NCBI RefSeq assembly: GCF_009758175.1
Contig: NZ_WRPM01000102.1
Location: forward strand, 1 to 45,831
DNA from: Nesterenkonia alkaliphila
Lineage (GTDB): Bacteria; Actinomycetota; Actinomycetes; Actinomycetales; Micrococcaceae
Length of the DNA: 45,831 nucleotides
Reading direction: 5' to 3'
A program made the position numbers and the translations under genes. Below the pieces are notes generated by a model. It was given only the letters and a program-made list of their open reading frames with translations. It was not told where the DNA came from and did no database searches. How positions within the stretch are numbered: position 1 is the stretch's first letter; each line of letters opens with the position of its first letter. Shown here piece after piece: positions 1 to 8,012 of this stretch.

Positions 1-29
1 CCCATACCGCTATCGGTAGTGCCGTTCCC

Positions 30-227
30 TCAGCCCGTGTTCACAACCTCACGGGGAACTACATCTAGGTCGGTAGCGTGCATGTCCACGCAGAACGCGC
101 ACTCATTGATCTGGGAAGCACGCAGTTTCACCAAATCGAGCAGCACTGGATCGAGACTCTTCCGCAGATAGGTCTCCAACCCGATAACTGCCTGGTAGCC
201 CTCGGGGTGCGTGTCGGTTGATTTCAA
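30..227 (-). pseudogene. AhpD-family (carboxymuconolactone decarboxylase-like) fragment
   Basis: Reading the minus strand from about 227 gives a typical start of an AhpD-like alkylhydroperoxidase: a PEGYQAVIGLETYLRKS-type helix followed by LVKLRASQINECAFCVDMH. This contains the CXXC redox pair (CAFC) and the partner His. Family members run to about 145-150 residues, but here similarity stops right after the catalytic motif. The frame then enters an unrelated dozen residues and ends at a stop at 30-32. I see no continuation in the other minus frames down to base 1. No convincing start codon or SD sequence is visible, and the open frame continues up to about 266 with non-homologous sequence. 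I read it as a truncated, non-functional remnant, because the C-terminal helices needed for the fold are missing. A TACCG-ctat-CGGTA hairpin lies at 5-18. Confidence 0.7.
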
Positions 228-499
228 GACGAGGCAAGACGAACCCCTTCCATGTCGGTGCTGCACCGCGGCCTACCCGCAGTGAAAGAGCCTCCTTGCG
301 GACTCTTCACCCAGCTTGTCGATGCCACCCCCGTCGATGTGACACCTGCCCTGGGCTATTAGGAGCCGGGTCGGCACAGTACGAAGGCGATGAGAAGGCG
401 CACTTGGGTGTGGACGGTAATCTCGAAGGGTCTAGCCCATCACCGGCAGGAGAAGTGGGAAGGGTCTGATAAGCCGCTGGTCGCGCGTTCGAGGCGGAA
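228..499. other. Non-coding stretch between AhpD fragment and DUF2510 gene
   Basis: No convincing gene here. Short open frames exist, but their composition resembles no family I recognise. An imperfect hairpin with arms GTGAAAGAG and CTCTTCAC lies at about 281-310 and could be a terminator remnant. Lying between two broken genes, the stretch may itself be decayed coding DNA. Confidence 0.4.
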
Positions 500-1303
500 T
501 CAGTCCGTCAGGACAGTGATGACCTCGACTTCGAGATAATTGCCGGAAAAGTCCTCGACTACAACCTCGTAATCACCGGCTTCGAGTGGCAAGGTCAGCC
601 GAGAGTTGAACCCGTCGCCCCCATCGTCGTCGAACCATTCTTGCCCATCAGGGGCGATGAGCGTCATCATCGGATCCTCGTTGTTGAGAGTGTCCACGCT
701 GATTTCGTAGGTGCCGTCCTCCTCCAGCGTCAGCACTGTCGAGGCTTCACCGCCTTCAGGAACCTCCAGCTCGACCCGCGGCAGGACCTCATTACTGTCA
801 TCCTCGCCTCGATCACCGAAGTCGAGAAGCCCGCCCTCCTCAGTGCTGGCTTCGTCATCGGTGCCGGTCTGGTCATCCTCGGCTTCCGCCTCTTCGAGCT
901 CGGTCTCGGAGGCCTCAACCTCGCCCGACTCATCATCCTGTTCATCGTCGGAAGACAGCAGCATAATCAGCAGAGTCACGATGACTCCCAGGAGAACAAG
1001 CAGCACAACGCTGATTGTGATGATGATCCCCACGTTCTGCTTGCCAGAAGAGGGGCCCGGCTGCCACTGGGAAGGCTGCTCATGCTGCCCAGAGGGGGAA
1101 TAGCTGTGAGCCTCAGTGTTCGCGACGTTCTGGCTGCCGGTCGCCTGGTAACCAGACGATCCAACGGCCGGATTGCCCTGCTCAGCTGGGCTGTACCCGG
1201 AGGCGGCCGGCTGGGCGGCTCCCCACTGAGTACCATCCCACCATCTCATCGCGCCGGGGTGCTCAGGGTCTGGGTACCAGCCTTCAGGTGGGAGTTGATT
1301 CAC
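500..1303 (-). CDS. DUF2510 domain membrane protein with extracytoplasmic PPC-like domain
   Basis: About 267 residues. The N-terminus carries a DUF2510 motif (PEGWYPDPEHPG...RWWDGTQW), then a Gln/Ser/Pro-rich linker, one strong hydrophobic helix (IIITISVVLLVLLGVIVTLL), a long Asp/Glu/Ser/Thr spacer, and a C-terminal all-beta domain of about 95 residues. That domain has DGTYEISVDT and LEAGDYEVVVED motifs like bacterial pre-peptidase C-terminal (PPC) domains. The likely topology is DUF2510 inside, beta domain outside. I prefer the GTG at 1301-1303 because a GAAAGG SD lies 6 nt upstream; an in-frame GTG at 1337-1339 would add 12 residues. DUF2510 is widespread in actinobacteria without a firm biochemical role, so the function is unknown. 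It is flanked by gene debris on both sides and appears monocistronic. Confidence 0.85.
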   Translation of the reverse strand: MNQLPPEGWYPDPEHPGAMRWWDGTQWGAAQPAASGYSPAEQGNPAVGSSGYQATGSQNVANTEAHSYSPSGQHEQPSQWQPGPSSGKQNVGIIITISVVLLVLLGVIVTLLIMLLSSDDEQDDESGEVEASETELEEAEAEDDQTGTDDEASTEEGGLLDFGDRGEDDSNEVLPRVELEVPEGGEASTVLTLEEDGTYEISVDTLNNEDPMMTLIAPDGQEWFDDDGGDGFNSRLTLPLEAGDYEVVVEDFSGNYLEVEVITVLTD

Positions 1304-1461
1304 GGCGAACCTTTCACTTTGCGAGTTCACAATCGACACTAAGCCTATTCGAACTCATCGCATCACGCCTCCGTGTGGTTATTCCGAACCAGCACAGGGC
1401 CCGGGTTCGGCTCGTAACGAGAACGTGCCTAGAGGACGCCAGCCAGACCAGATCCGGGGCC

Positions 1462-1638
1462 CTACCCTGCTGGAGCCTCTTGCCCAGCCGGTCTCCGGCT
1501 CCTGTATTTCTTGGGACTCATTCCGTAGTGGCGCTCGAACGCCGATGAGAAGCTGTGAGGACTGCTGTAACTGGTCCTGCGTGCGATTGAAGCAACGGTG
1601 GCATTACCCCGGCTGAGCAGGTCAGCGGCCCTAAGCCT
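1462..1638 (-). pseudogene. C-terminal remnant of an AraC-family transcriptional regulator
   Basis: The minus strand from about 1638 to the TAG at 1462-1464 encodes RLRAADLLSRG, then VASIARRTSYSSPHSFSSAF, then ERHYGMSPKKYR and a short tail. This is the second helix-turn-helix of the AraC/XylS DNA-binding domain, including the characteristic SFSSAF...HYGMSPKKYR end. Only about 58 codons are present; a full regulator needs roughly 250-320. There is no start codon, and the 5' edge coincides with the last codons of the SRPBCC gene (its stop is at 1631-1633), so the rest of the gene has been deleted and the junction lies at the neighbouring gene's stop. It cannot form a functional protein as it stands. 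Confidence 0.8.
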
Positions 1639-2077
1639 GTTCCGACACCTTCTTCAGGCGGAGGATGGACGCCTCGAGATTCTCTGCAGTGGTGTTCCGC
1701 GCCCGTTCCAGGCGGGCGGGGTCACTCAACGCAGTCCAGTCATAAGTATGGGTCACCTCGGTACGAGCAGGATCCACTGCTCTGAGCTCCCAGCGCCACA
1801 GGTGGCCTGGCTGGCTCCCTCCGATGGGCGAGGGCTTCCATGCGATCAGCTGCCCTTCTGCGAACTCCACCACGTGGTTCTCACGCGTCTTGCCATTGGT
1901 CAGCGTCATGAGGAAGACGTCTCCCACAGCACGCACCCGCTGGTCAGGCTCAGCCGAGGTGAGATTGTTATTGCCGTCCCATTCCGGCTGCCTGGCCGGA
2001 TCTGCGATGTACTCGAAAACTGTCTCTGCCGGTGCCTCGATCACACCGCTGGCGCTCACCACCCGCTGCTCAGTCAT
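1631..2077 (-). CDS. SRPBCC family protein (polyketide cyclase/dehydrase-like)
   Basis: 148 residues, the standard single-domain length. The N-terminal strand VVSASGVIEAPAETVFEYIAD followed by P-x-RQPEWDGN is the START/SRPBCC signature. Later strands (GDVFLMTLTNGKTRENHVVEF, LIAWKPSP, LWRWEL, TEVTHTYDW) and the long C-terminal helix complete the hydrophobic-cavity fold. Such proteins bind or modify small hydrophobic ligands; the ligand is not predictable here. No SD sequence precedes the ATG at 2075-2077, but a TACGCT -10 box lies 7 nt upstream (2085-2090 on the plus strand), so a leaderless transcript is likely. The stop overlaps the AraC remnant, suggesting that a deletion fused the two. Confidence 0.85.
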   Translation of the reverse strand: MTEQRVVSASGVIEAPAETVFEYIADPARQPEWDGNNNLTSAEPDQRVRAVGDVFLMTLTNGKTRENHVVEFAEGQLIAWKPSPIGGSQPGHLWRWELRAVDPARTEVTHTYDWTALSDPARLERARNTTAENLEASILRLKKVSEQA

Positions 2078-2260
2078 ATGACTCAGCGTATCCTAAGGCC
2101 TCCGAGAACAACACGATTCAGGTTCTGGATCCGTAGAAAACCGGCGGCCAGCAGGACTGCCAGCGCGGCCGGGTCATCCGGCCTCTGCGGACCGTCAGCT
2201 GACCCTGGCCCTTAGCACGGCATGTGACGCGCTGACCTGGGGCTTGTACGGTGAATAGTT

Positions 2261-2884
2261 ATGCGAGACGGACTGAGCCCTATACGACACTCTCCGATGA
2301 CCCTCATTGCCGTATTGATGGTGATCTCTGCAGCGGTAGCCCTCATCCAGGGGCAGATGGAGGATCTGCTCGTTCCCCTGTTGGTCCTGCCGGCTGTGCT
2401 GCCGCCGTTCCTCATTGAGAAGTGGGCTCGGGTCCACATCCCGGGAAGCGTCCAAGCCCAATATGCGCTGCTGCTGCTGGCCGGACCCTATGTGGGGGAG
2501 CATCTGGGGCTCTACCACCTGTGGGACCCCTGGGATAAGTGGGTGCACCTCTACTCCGGGTTCTTCATCTCCTTCACCATCGTTTTTGCACTCGGAGTGG
2601 TGCTGCGCCGGTACGGCCTCAGCCTGCCTCCCTGGGTGGAGGCCGTCATCCTGATCTCCCTCAAGGCTTCAGTAGCGCTGTTCTGGGAGGTCGCGGAGTT
2701 CTTTTGGGATCTGGCTCTGGGCACCTCGGCGCAGGACCACAACTTCGACACGATGACTGACATGATGCTGGGCACCGCGCCCGGCTTCCTCATTGCAGGG
2801 CTCCTGATCCTGCATCGCACCAAGAGGCGCATCCGGTATCTCGAAAACCTGCTGAACGCTCCCCTGCCGAAGTCCAGCAGCTAG
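2261..2884 (+). CDS. YjdF-like (DUF2238-type) integral membrane protein
   Basis: 207 residues with five or six hydrophobic helices: about residues 12-30, 34-50, 65-80, 95-113, 125-150 and 168-185. The conserved polar motifs DKWVHLYSGF, LFWEVAEFFWD and QDHNFDTMTDMMLG (acidic and His residues inside or next to helices) match the YjdF/DUF2238 family of predicted membrane proteins, whose function is not established. The start is the ATG at 2261. There is no SD; a TACGGT box at 2247-2252 ends 8 nt before the ATG, consistent with leaderless expression. It is divergent from the SRPBCC gene. The C-terminus is basic (HRTKRRIRYLE), suggesting a cytoplasmic end. Confidence 0.75.
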   Translation: MRDGLSPIRHSPMTLIAVLMVISAAVALIQGQMEDLLVPLLVLPAVLPPFLIEKWARVHIPGSVQAQYALLLLAGPYVGEHLGLYHLWDPWDKWVHLYSGFFISFTIVFALGVVLRRYGLSLPPWVEAVILISLKASVALFWEVAEFFWDLALGTSAQDHNFDTMTDMMLGTAPGFLIAGLLILHRTKRRIRYLENLLNAPLPKSSS

Positions 2885-2944
2885 GCCACCAAGGACCAGT
2901 CCCGGCCCGGCCCCCCTCCAGTCCCGGGGCCGTAGGCTGAAGAG

Positions 2945-3628
2945 ATGACAGAGGCCAGGTATACGGTGCTCAGGCCCGGAGTGCGGATCACAGCGCAGAT
3001 CGAGCGGAAGAAGTCGCGGTTCCTCACAGTGCTGGAACGTGCCGAAACCACCGAGCAGGCACAGGAGTTGGTCGAGGAACTCCGCCGGGAGCATCACAGC
3101 GCTCGCCACCACTGCAGCGCCTGGGCCATCGGTCCAGACCGCCGGGTCCAGCGAGCAAACGACGACGGCGAGCCCTCAGGCACCGCAGGGGCGCCCATGC
3201 TGGAGGCACTCACCAAAGCCCAGATGCCCTCTGGTGAGCAGGATCTCTCTGATGCTGTGGGCGTCGTCGTGCGCTGGTTCGGCGGAACTCTGCTCGGTGC
3301 CGGCGGACTGGTCAGCGCCTACTCCGACTCGATGATCGCAGCCCTGCAGCAGGCCCAGGCCCAGGGCGCTTTCCTGAGCCGGCGGCGGATGCGGCTGTTC
3401 ACCCTGGAAACCCCTTTCGCCAAGGCCGGCCGATGGGAGAACGAGCTGCGCGCCATCGGCGCCGAAGTACCCTGCACCGACTACGCCGCGGTTCCGGGGG
3501 CAGCGGTGATGCAGCTGGCGGTCCAGGACGAGGACGCCTCGGTGGACAGTCTCCACAGCAGGGTCGCTGCCCTGACCCAGGGCGGAGGGCAGCTGCACCC
3601 GGCTGGCACCACATGGGTGGACCTCTAG
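2945..3628 (+). CDS. YigZ/IMPACT (UPF0029) family protein
   Basis: 227 residues, a normal length for bacterial YigZ. The UPF0029 domain is clear: IERKKSRFLTVLERAET near the N-terminus, HHSARHHCSAWAIG, NDDGEPSGTAGAPMLEAL (the family hallmark DGEPxGTAGxPML) and VGVVVRWFGGTLLGAGGLVSAYS. The C-terminal DUF1949-like ferredoxin fold follows from about residue 140. The eukaryotic relative IMPACT regulates GCN2; the bacterial role is unclear, with nucleic-acid binding suggested by the fold. No SD; TAGGCT at 2933-2938 is 6 nt upstream of the ATG, so probably leaderless. It is followed after 10 nt by the amidohydrolase gene, which has its own -10-like box. Confidence 0.93.
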   Translation: MTEARYTVLRPGVRITAQIERKKSRFLTVLERAETTEQAQELVEELRREHHSARHHCSAWAIGPDRRVQRANDDGEPSGTAGAPMLEALTKAQMPSGEQDLSDAVGVVVRWFGGTLLGAGGLVSAYSDSMIAALQQAQAQGAFLSRRRMRLFTLETPFAKAGRWENELRAIGAEVPCTDYAAVPGAAVMQLAVQDEDASVDSLHSRVAALTQGGGQLHPAGTTWVDL

Positions 3629-3638
3629 GATCGGCAAT

Positions 3639-4568
3639 ATGACGACGACGCCTCCCCCAGCCCATGACGAGGACATCGCCCGGTATGCGGAGGCCCTGGG
3701 CATCCCGGGACTGGCCGATATCCACGTGCATTTCTTGCCGCAGAGCGTCTTGGACAAAGTGTGGGCCTTCTTCGACCGGGCCGAGGCGCACTACGGCAGG
3801 CCCTGGCCGATCCGGTACCGCTACAGCACCGAGACCCGACTGAAGATCCTGCGCAGCTTCGGGCTGCAGGCCATCCCGGCACTGACCTACCCGCATAAGC
3901 CGGGCATGGCGGCCTGGCTCAACGACTGGAATGCCGAGTTCGCCGCCGCCCACCCGGATGTCATTCACTGCGCCACCCTCTACGCCGAGCCGGAGGCCGC
4001 CCAGTACGTCCCGGCTGCCCTGGCCGCCGGTGCCCGCCTGTTCAAGGTCCATGTCCAGGTAGGCGAGTTCGCCCCCGATGACCCGGTCCTTGATCCGGCC
4101 TGGGCGGCCCTTGAGGAGGCAACAGTCCCAGTGGTCATCCACGCCGGCTCCGATCCGCTGCCCGGGGCTCACACCGGACCGGGGGCGGTGGGCCGTCTAT
4201 TGGGGCGCTTCCCTGAGCTGAGGCTGGTGATCGCCCATATGGGCATGCCTGAGTACCAGCAGTTCGCCGACCTCGCCCAGGAGTACTCCGGGGTGCACCT
4301 GGACACCACGATGTATGTCTCCGGGTTCTTCAACTCCGCCGCAGATGTGCCCGCCGGCTACCGCGAGCGCCTGAGAACCCTGCAGGACAAAGTGGTACTC
4401 GGCTCCGATTTCCCCAATATCCCCTACCCATATGCCGACCAGATCTCCGGGCTGGCAGAACTGGGACTGGGGGATGAGTGGATGCGCTCTGTGCTCTGGG
4501 AAAACGGGGCGCGGCTGATGGGCCTCTCAGGGCAACATACGACGACGCCGCCCCAAGCAGGTGCCTGA
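3639..4568 (+). CDS. Amidohydrolase family (Amidohydro_2) metal-dependent hydrolase
   Basis: 309 residues. The TIM-barrel amidohydrolase signature is complete: GLADIHVHFLP (metal-binding HxH near residue 29), a central Lys-containing strand (GARLFKVHVQVG), VVIHAG (third His), LRLVIAHMGMPEY (fourth His) and VVLGSDFPNIPY (catalytic Asp). This is the PF04909 class that includes ACMSD-like decarboxylases and related hydrolases; the substrate cannot be read from the sequence. The last ~12 residues are a Thr/Pro/Ala tail beyond the domain. No SD; TAGGAT at 3626-3631, overlapping the end of yigZ, is 7 nt upstream of the ATG, so it is probably leaderless. It converges on the DUF6318 gene with an 8-nt gap. 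Confidence 0.88.
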   Translation: MTTTPPPAHDEDIARYAEALGIPGLADIHVHFLPQSVLDKVWAFFDRAEAHYGRPWPIRYRYSTETRLKILRSFGLQAIPALTYPHKPGMAAWLNDWNAEFAAAHPDVIHCATLYAEPEAAQYVPAALAAGARLFKVHVQVGEFAPDDPVLDPAWAALEEATVPVVIHAGSDPLPGAHTGPGAVGRLLGRFPELRLVIAHMGMPEYQQFADLAQEYSGVHLDTTMYVSGFFNSAADVPAGYRERLRTLQDKVVLGSDFPNIPYPYADQISGLAELGLGDEWMRSVLWENGARLMGLSGQHTTTPPQAGA

Positions 4569-4576
4569 AGCCAGCC

Positions 4577-5959
4577 TCAGTCCCTGGTCAGGTCCGGTTC
4601 GGGGATCTCGACCTCCATCAGCTCGAAGACCTCCTCCGGCTCATTGCCACCGGTCTCGGCGGCCTGCCAGTGGCCCACATCGTCGTTGTAGATGAACATG
4701 TAAGTGGTGGTGCCGATCTCGTGCTCCCGGTTCACGTGGAAGACAGTGCCGTCCTCCGCGTAGGCGGTCCACTGGCCCTCCACCAGCTGACCGGAGACCA
4801 TCCCTGCCTCAGGGTTGGGCAGTGATCCCTGCCAGACCCGCACCTCAGAGATCTCAGTTGGGGTGTCCAGGGCGATGGTCACATTCTCCTGTTCGATCAG
4901 CTCCAGCCGGCCTTCGAAGAGGGACTCGAGCTCGCCCCACTCGGGGTGCATCATCTGCTCAGCCGGCTCCATGTCTCCGGTGGCCCCGGAGTAGTCGAAG
5001 ACCTCCAGCCAGTAGTCCATCGCCGCAAGGGCGCCCTCGGGGCTGTGCTCCTCCACCTCAGAAGGCATCTCGGGCTGCTCGGGGGACTCGCCGGCACCAG
5101 GCGGGGTCCCGCCGTCGTCGTCGCTGTCATTGCCCGGATCGGTGTCCACAAAGCCGGGTGCGATCCCAGCCACCCGCCAGTGTCCCTGGTGCTCATCGAA
5201 GACCAGCTCAAAGGTGTTGGTCTCCAAAATGCCCACACTTGTGGTGACCACGCCCTCGGGGTCCACCCGCTCATAGGGATCAGAGACCAGGTCCACCACC
5301 GCTTCGAAACCCTCACCCATCGGCATCGAGAAGTAGAGCTCGCCGAAGATCTCACCGCCCACCAGCCACTGGTTCTCAGCGGCCATATCCTCCACATCCG
5401 TCTCCCAGACGGCACAGTCCCGGCAGTCCTCCATATGCAGCTGCGCAAGGTACTCGTTGTCACGGGTCAGCTCGGCATGGTGCAGGAACTCGAACCAGTG
5501 GGACAGCGCGGCATAGGCCCCATCAGTGCTGGAATCGCAGATCAGTGCAGAGAATTCAGGGGCCTCTACCCCCTCGGCGGGGGACTGCTGCGTGGCAGGC
5601 TGGAACTCCTCAGAGGATGCCAGCTGCTCAAAATACGGCACCGGGACCTCTTCCGGGCCCTCGCCCGTAATTACGTTGACCCCATGCAGAATCCGGTCCT
5701 CATCCTCTGGCTGGACCTGGGGATCTCCGGCGCAGAATTCGGCCAGCGTGCCGGGCTGCGCCTGGTCGGTCTCCGGCGGCTCCTCCGTGCCCTCAGGCTG
5801 ATCAGTGCCCTCCGGATCCCCGGGCACCTCCACCGGCGGCGCCGGCTGCGGCTGGCTTCCGCAGGCGGTGAGGCCCAAGGCTGCCACAGCTGCCAACGCG
5901 GCCCAGTTCTGTGACCCTGGTCTGAAAATAATCCGTCCCGAGACTGCCTGCTGTCCCAC
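4577..5959 (-). CDS. Lipoprotein with two DUF6318-like modules
   Basis: 460 residues from a GTG at 5957-5959 that has an AGGGGAG SD 6 nt upstream. A longer in-frame reading from 6034 would bury the signal peptide. The signal peptide ends in a lipobox (ALGLTAC), so the protein is a membrane-anchored lipoprotein. A Pro/Glu/Gln/Thr spacer precedes two similar segments. The first (about residues 150-275 of this start) has SHWFEFLHHAELTRDN, CRDC and HWRVAGI. The second (about 325-450) has MDYWLEVFDYSGATGD, MMHPEW and GHWQAAE. Each looks like the NTF2-like DUF6318 fold; only the first keeps the Cys pair (HMEDCRDC). DUF6318 proteins are typical of Micrococcaceae and have no known function. Duplication within one polypeptide is my inference from the shared order of motifs. 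Confidence 0.8.
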   Translation of the reverse strand: MGQQAVSGRIIFRPGSQNWAALAAVAALGLTACGSQPQPAPPVEVPGDPEGTDQPEGTEEPPETDQAQPGTLAEFCAGDPQVQPEDEDRILHGVNVITGEGPEEVPVPYFEQLASSEEFQPATQQSPAEGVEAPEFSALICDSSTDGAYAALSHWFEFLHHAELTRDNEYLAQLHMEDCRDCAVWETDVEDMAAENQWLVGGEIFGELYFSMPMGEGFEAVVDLVSDPYERVDPEGVVTTSVGILETNTFELVFDEHQGHWRVAGIAPGFVDTDPGNDSDDDGGTPPGAGESPEQPEMPSEVEEHSPEGALAAMDYWLEVFDYSGATGDMEPAEQMMHPEWGELESLFEGRLELIEQENVTIALDTPTEISEVRVWQGSLPNPEAGMVSGQLVEGQWTAYAEDGTVFHVNREHEIGTTTYMFIYNDDVGHWQAAETGGNEPEEVFELMEVEIPEPDLTRD

Positions 5960-6141
5960 GTCCAACTCCCCTGATGGCTGTGCTGTTACTGACCCGTTGC
6001 TGAAGACTCCGCCGCCCTCCGTACGCTCAGTCAAACCAGTTTGTCTGGAATGTTCCTGAATACTTGCCTGACGCCCACTACGTATTTCACTCGTACAGCC
6101 TGCGCTCTGCCATGCCCAGCGGCAGATATTATGGCGACCCG

Positions 6142-6768
6142 ATGAGCAATGCTCCGCGCTACCGCAGACCCCTGTACTCCGACCCAGCTGCGTTCGACCA
6201 GCGGGTGGGTGGCTCTGATCCTGCCCAGATCGCCCAAGCGGCCCATGACACCGCCCACGCCTTGATCAGCCAGGGGCGCGACGCCGCCGACCCTGAAATC
6301 ACCGAAAGGTTCGTGCGGCTGGCCGAGACAGAGGGGATCGAGGCCATCGCTGAGCTTTGGGCCCACTCCCCCGCCCGCTCTCTGGCGGGTGCCCTGTGGC
6401 GGATCTACGTGCTGCGGGCCGCAGTCCAGAAGTCCCCGGAGCGGATCAGCGAGTACTACCGGCTGGGCCGCAGCCACTCCGCACCCTCAGCGATCGCCGG
6501 GGTTGCCGAACCACCCTCCGCCGAGGAGATGACCCGGCTGGCCGACCGCATCCTGGCCGGAATGTACGCCGGGGACATCGATGTCGCCTTCGACCGGGCC
6601 GGCGCCTTCTGCCGGGTGGTCGCCCGGGGCCAGGCACTCTGGGCTGACCAGCGCCGACTGGAACACTTCGAGGCCCGGGCACTGACCGAGAAGGCCAAAC
6701 AGCTGCTGGGCACCGCCGAGGAGCTGGAGTCCGCGGCCCGGGCGCACCGGGCCGGGACACTGGACTGA
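6142..6768 (+). CDS. Conserved actinobacterial protein of unknown function
   Basis: 208 residues from the ATG at 6142 (MSNAPRYRRPLYSDP). An upstream in-frame ATG at 6064 would add 26 residues lacking the conserved composition. The protein is helical and soluble, with the pattern VGGSDPAQIAQAAHDTAHALI, ...VRLAETEGIEAIAELWAHSPARSLAGALWRIYVLR... and MTRLADRILAGMYAGDIDVAFDRAGAFCRVVARG. I recognise this as a conserved family of actinobacteria sometimes annotated, wrongly as far as I can see, as an RNA polymerase subunit; no polymerase motif is present. A TATTAT box at 6127-6132 lies 9 nt upstream of the ATG with no SD. Function unknown. Confidence 0.75.
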   Translation: MSNAPRYRRPLYSDPAAFDQRVGGSDPAQIAQAAHDTAHALISQGRDAADPEITERFVRLAETEGIEAIAELWAHSPARSLAGALWRIYVLRAAVQKSPERISEYYRLGRSHSAPSAIAGVAEPPSAEEMTRLADRILAGMYAGDIDVAFDRAGAFCRVVARGQALWADQRRLEHFEARALTEKAKQLLGTAEELESAARAHRAGTLD

Positions 6769-6775
6769 CCCGGGG

Positions 6776-6804
6776 TTGGGTCTTCGACGTTTGACCCGTA
6801 CTAT
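6776..6804 (+). promoter_or_regulatory. Predicted promoter of the nucleoside ABC operon
   Basis: TTGGGT (6776-6781) and TACTAT (6799-6804) are separated by 17 nt. The leader of about 50 nt contains a GTGCG-cggtta-CGCAC hairpin (6822-6837), and an AGGAG SD follows at 6853-6857. The -35 match is weak (3 of 6); the -10 matches 4 of 6. Confidence 0.4.
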
Positions 6805-6863
6805 GTCCTCACACCGCACCTGTGCGCGGTTACGCACCTTTACTCACACCACAGGAGAACCCG

Positions 6864-7973
6864 ATGAGGCCCTTCAACCCCAAAACACTGTTCAGCCTGG
6901 CTGCAGTGGGCGTGCTCGCCCTCTCTGCATGCGGCGAAGCCCCTGAGGAGGAGCCGGAGAACGAGAACACTGAAACCGCCGAGAACGGCGAGGCCGCAGA
7001 AGCCCCCGAAGACGTGGACTTCACCGCCTGTCTGGTCTCCGATGCCGGCGGCTGGGACGATCAGTCCTTCAACGAATCGGCGTATAACGGCCTGCAGAAC
7101 GCCATTGAGGATTTCGACATCGACTCCAACACTGCCGAGTCCAGCTCCGAGGCTGACTTCGGCCCCAATGTGGACGCCATGGTCCAGCAGGGCTGCGACC
7201 TCACCTTCGGTGTGGGCTTCATGCTGGAGGACGCTGTTGACGAGGCAGCCCTGGCCAATGAGGATCTGAGCTTCGGCCTCATCGACTCCACCTTCCCCAG
7301 CGATCCGGAGAACGGCAAAGCTCTGGTCTTCAACACCGCTGAGGCCGCCTACCTGGCCGGCTATGTGGCTGCTGCCACCTCTGAGACTGGTGTAGTGGCT
7401 ACCTTCGGCGGGATCCAGATTCCCTCAGTGACCGTATTCATGGACGGCTTCGCCGATGGGGTGGATCGCTACAACACAGATAACGGCGCAGAGGTTCAGC
7501 TGTTGGGCTGGGACAAGGAGTCCCAGAACGGCTCCTTCTCCGGGGACTTCGAGGACCAGAACGCCGGGCGCACCCTCACCGAGCAGTTCCTGGCCCAGGA
7601 TGCCGATATCGTGATGCCGGTGGCCGGTCCGGTGGGCCTGGGTGCGGCAGCCGCCATCGAGGATCACGGCGATGCCCTGTTGATCTGGGTGGACACTGAC
7701 GGCTATGAGTCCACCGACTACGGTGACATCATCCTCACCTCTGTGATGAAGCAGATTCCGCAGGCCGTCTACGACACTATCGAGGAGGCTGTGGCCGGAG
7801 AGTTCAGCTCCGAGCCCTATATCGGCGACCTGGAGAACGAGGGCGTGGGACTGGCTCCCTTCCACGACTACGAGGACGAGGTTGACGGCGAGGTCAAGGA
7901 GAAGATCGACGAGCTGATCGAGGAGATCATCAGCGGAGAGACCGTGGTCGAGTCCGAGAACGCCCCGCAGTAG
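6864..7973 (+). CDS. BMP-family nucleoside-binding lipoprotein of ABC importer
   Basis: 369 residues. The start at 6864 is set by the AGGAG SD (6853-6857) and by a signal peptide ending in the lipobox ALSAC; an upstream in-frame GTG at 6822 is not supported. After a Glu/Asn-rich spacer comes the BMP (PF02608) domain: FTACLVSDAGGWDDQSFNESAYNG, FGVGFMLEDA, FGLIDSTF, VVATFGGIQIPSVTVFMDGFADGV and ADIVMPVAGPVGLGA. The family captures purine nucleosides (PnrA/BmpA type) outside the membrane. It is the first gene of a four-gene operon with the ATPase and two permeases, so nucleoside import is the likely role. The exact substrate is not determined. Confidence 0.9.
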   Translation: MRPFNPKTLFSLAAVGVLALSACGEAPEEEPENENTETAENGEAAEAPEDVDFTACLVSDAGGWDDQSFNESAYNGLQNAIEDFDIDSNTAESSSEADFGPNVDAMVQQGCDLTFGVGFMLEDAVDEAALANEDLSFGLIDSTFPSDPENGKALVFNTAEAAYLAGYVAAATSETGVVATFGGIQIPSVTVFMDGFADGVDRYNTDNGAEVQLLGWDKESQNGSFSGDFEDQNAGRTLTEQFLAQDADIVMPVAGPVGLGAAAAIEDHGDALLIWVDTDGYESTDYGDIILTSVMKQIPQAVYDTIEEAVAGEFSSEPYIGDLENEGVGLAPFHDYEDEVDGEVKEKIDELIEEIISGETVVESENAPQ

Positions 7974-8012
7974 TCCGCACCAGGGCCCAACAAGCCGAGG
8001 GGAGTACGCGGC

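Noticed and set aside
218-469. Possible 83-residue protein on the plus strand
   Set aside because: Overlaps the AhpD fragment, has no SD and no family resemblance.
641-1342. Long plus-strand open frame opposite the DUF2510 gene
   Set aside because: It is the antisense shadow of a GC-rich acidic gene; no domain, start signal or sensible composition.
4946-5914. 322-codon plus-strand open frame over the DUF6318 lipoprotein gene
   Set aside because: Mirrors the minus-strand gene, which has an SD, signal peptide and lipobox; the plus frame has none of these.
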